DNA of 33,213 bases from NCBI GenBank assembly GCA_025449835.1, contig JANWIO010000010.1, positions 1-33,213 of the forward strand, in the 5' to 3' direction. Below, piece by piece: positions 33,019 to 33,213 of the stretch (the stretch's first letter is position 1; each line of letters opens with the position of its first letter). The notes below the pieces were generated by a model, which saw only the letters and a list, made by a program, of their open reading frames with translations, searched no databases and was not told where the DNA came from. This DNA is from Vampirovibrionales bacterium (GTDB lineage Bacteria > Cyanobacteriota > Vampirovibrionia > Vampirovibrionales > JAGQHJ01). A program made the translations under genes and the position numbers.

Positions 33019-33213
33019 AGCAATTGATTTAAGTTATGTGCCAACACTCCCACAGGCACCAGAGATTGAGCTTTCCGTTTTGGCTTGTCTCTTTGCGGAA
33101 AAAGATAAACCTGAGATTGTATCGGATATATTTGCTCAGTTGAGGGCAGAGGACTTTTACTCCTCCATCAATACCGAGGTTTTTAAAGCCTGTTTGGAAT
33201 TGTTCCAGCAAGG
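33008..33213 (+). CDS. dnaB: Replicative DNA helicase DnaB, N-terminal part (runs off window)
   Basis: The first 68 codons are visible: MLDEAIDLSYVPTLPQAPEI followed by ELSVLACLFAEKDKP and AEDFYSSINTEVFKACLEL. This is the E-x-x-V-L-x-x-L / EDF[YF] pattern of the N-terminal domain of hexameric DnaB helicases. AGGAGG nine bases before the ATG at 33008 sets the start, and the gene overlaps the upstream gene by eleven bases. The ATPase domain lies beyond the right edge, so whether it is intact is unknown. In this context it is probably the element's own helicase rather than the chromosomal copy. Confidence 0.75.
   Translation, partial: MLDEAIDLSYVPTLPQAPEIELSVLACLFAEKDKPEIVSDIFAQLRAEDFYSSINTEVFKACLELFQQ

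Noticed and set aside
1..33213. CRISPR arrays, insertion sequences and rRNA genes
   Set aside because: No regularly spaced direct repeats, transposase-like proteins or rRNA sequence were seen.

Overview
The window looks like a piece of a bacterial chromosome of moderate GC content that runs into a phage-like or integrative element at its right end. My best guess for the host is a non-photosynthetic cyanobacterial relative (Vampirovibrionia/Melainabacteria type). This rests on many unknown proteins carrying a short N-terminal hydrophobic-basic-FG motif, which I associate with that group from memory. It is an inference, not something the sequence proves.

Layout. 1-1952 (minus) holds a dgcN-dgcA type pair for D-glutamate/dipeptide metabolism; dgcA runs off the left edge. 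2141-3236 has two small unknown genes. 3243-11469 is rich in DNA maintenance genes: uvrA, a family 5 uracil-DNA glycosylase and topA, interleaved with two unknown genes. 11692-13461 encodes a 589-residue Ser/Thr/Asn/Gln-rich protein with four degenerate tandem repeats. Divergent from it is pip (proline iminopeptidase), which meets a secreted TPR protein gene tail to tail. 15679-20322 is a run of four minus-strand unknown genes in two apparent operons. 20467-24708 is a NAD locus: a nicotinamidase-like hydrolase, nadD and a long glutamine-dependent nadE, with a hairpin-rich gap between the first two. 24887-28408 contains two tandem paralogues, a membrane-anchored catalase-like protein and two small unknown genes. 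28558-28917 is a lipoprotein with a promoter so close that its mRNA may be leaderless. A tRNA-Ser(GGA) lies at 29077-29165.

Right of the tRNA the gene direction switches to plus and the style changes to short, tightly overlapping genes: a small membrane protein, an unknown 236-residue protein, a 47-residue protein, a PD-(D/E)XK nuclease-like protein, a 66-residue protein, a replisome-organiser-like protein and the start of a DnaB helicase. This reads as the replication module of a prophage or integrative element. Between 30808 and 30977 lie two tandem G/C palindromes, a 10-bp inverted repeat and an abutting rho-independent terminator.

The most unusual signal is the N-terminal [V/I/L]-[R/K/H]-F-G-[A/N] motif shared by at least eight otherwise dissimilar minus-strand proteins between 17084 and 28408, including one recognisable enzyme (nicotinamidase-like) and a catalase-like protein. 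It may mark an undescribed targeting or sorting signal.

Gaps under 300 bases that are not listed separately (for example 1953-2140, 2549-2834, 11470-11691, 18209-18388, 20323-20466, 27212-27408) are AT-rich spacers in which I see no convincing gene. The 2549-2834 gap has a small GAGGAG/CTCCTC hairpin at 2674-2688 of unknown meaning.
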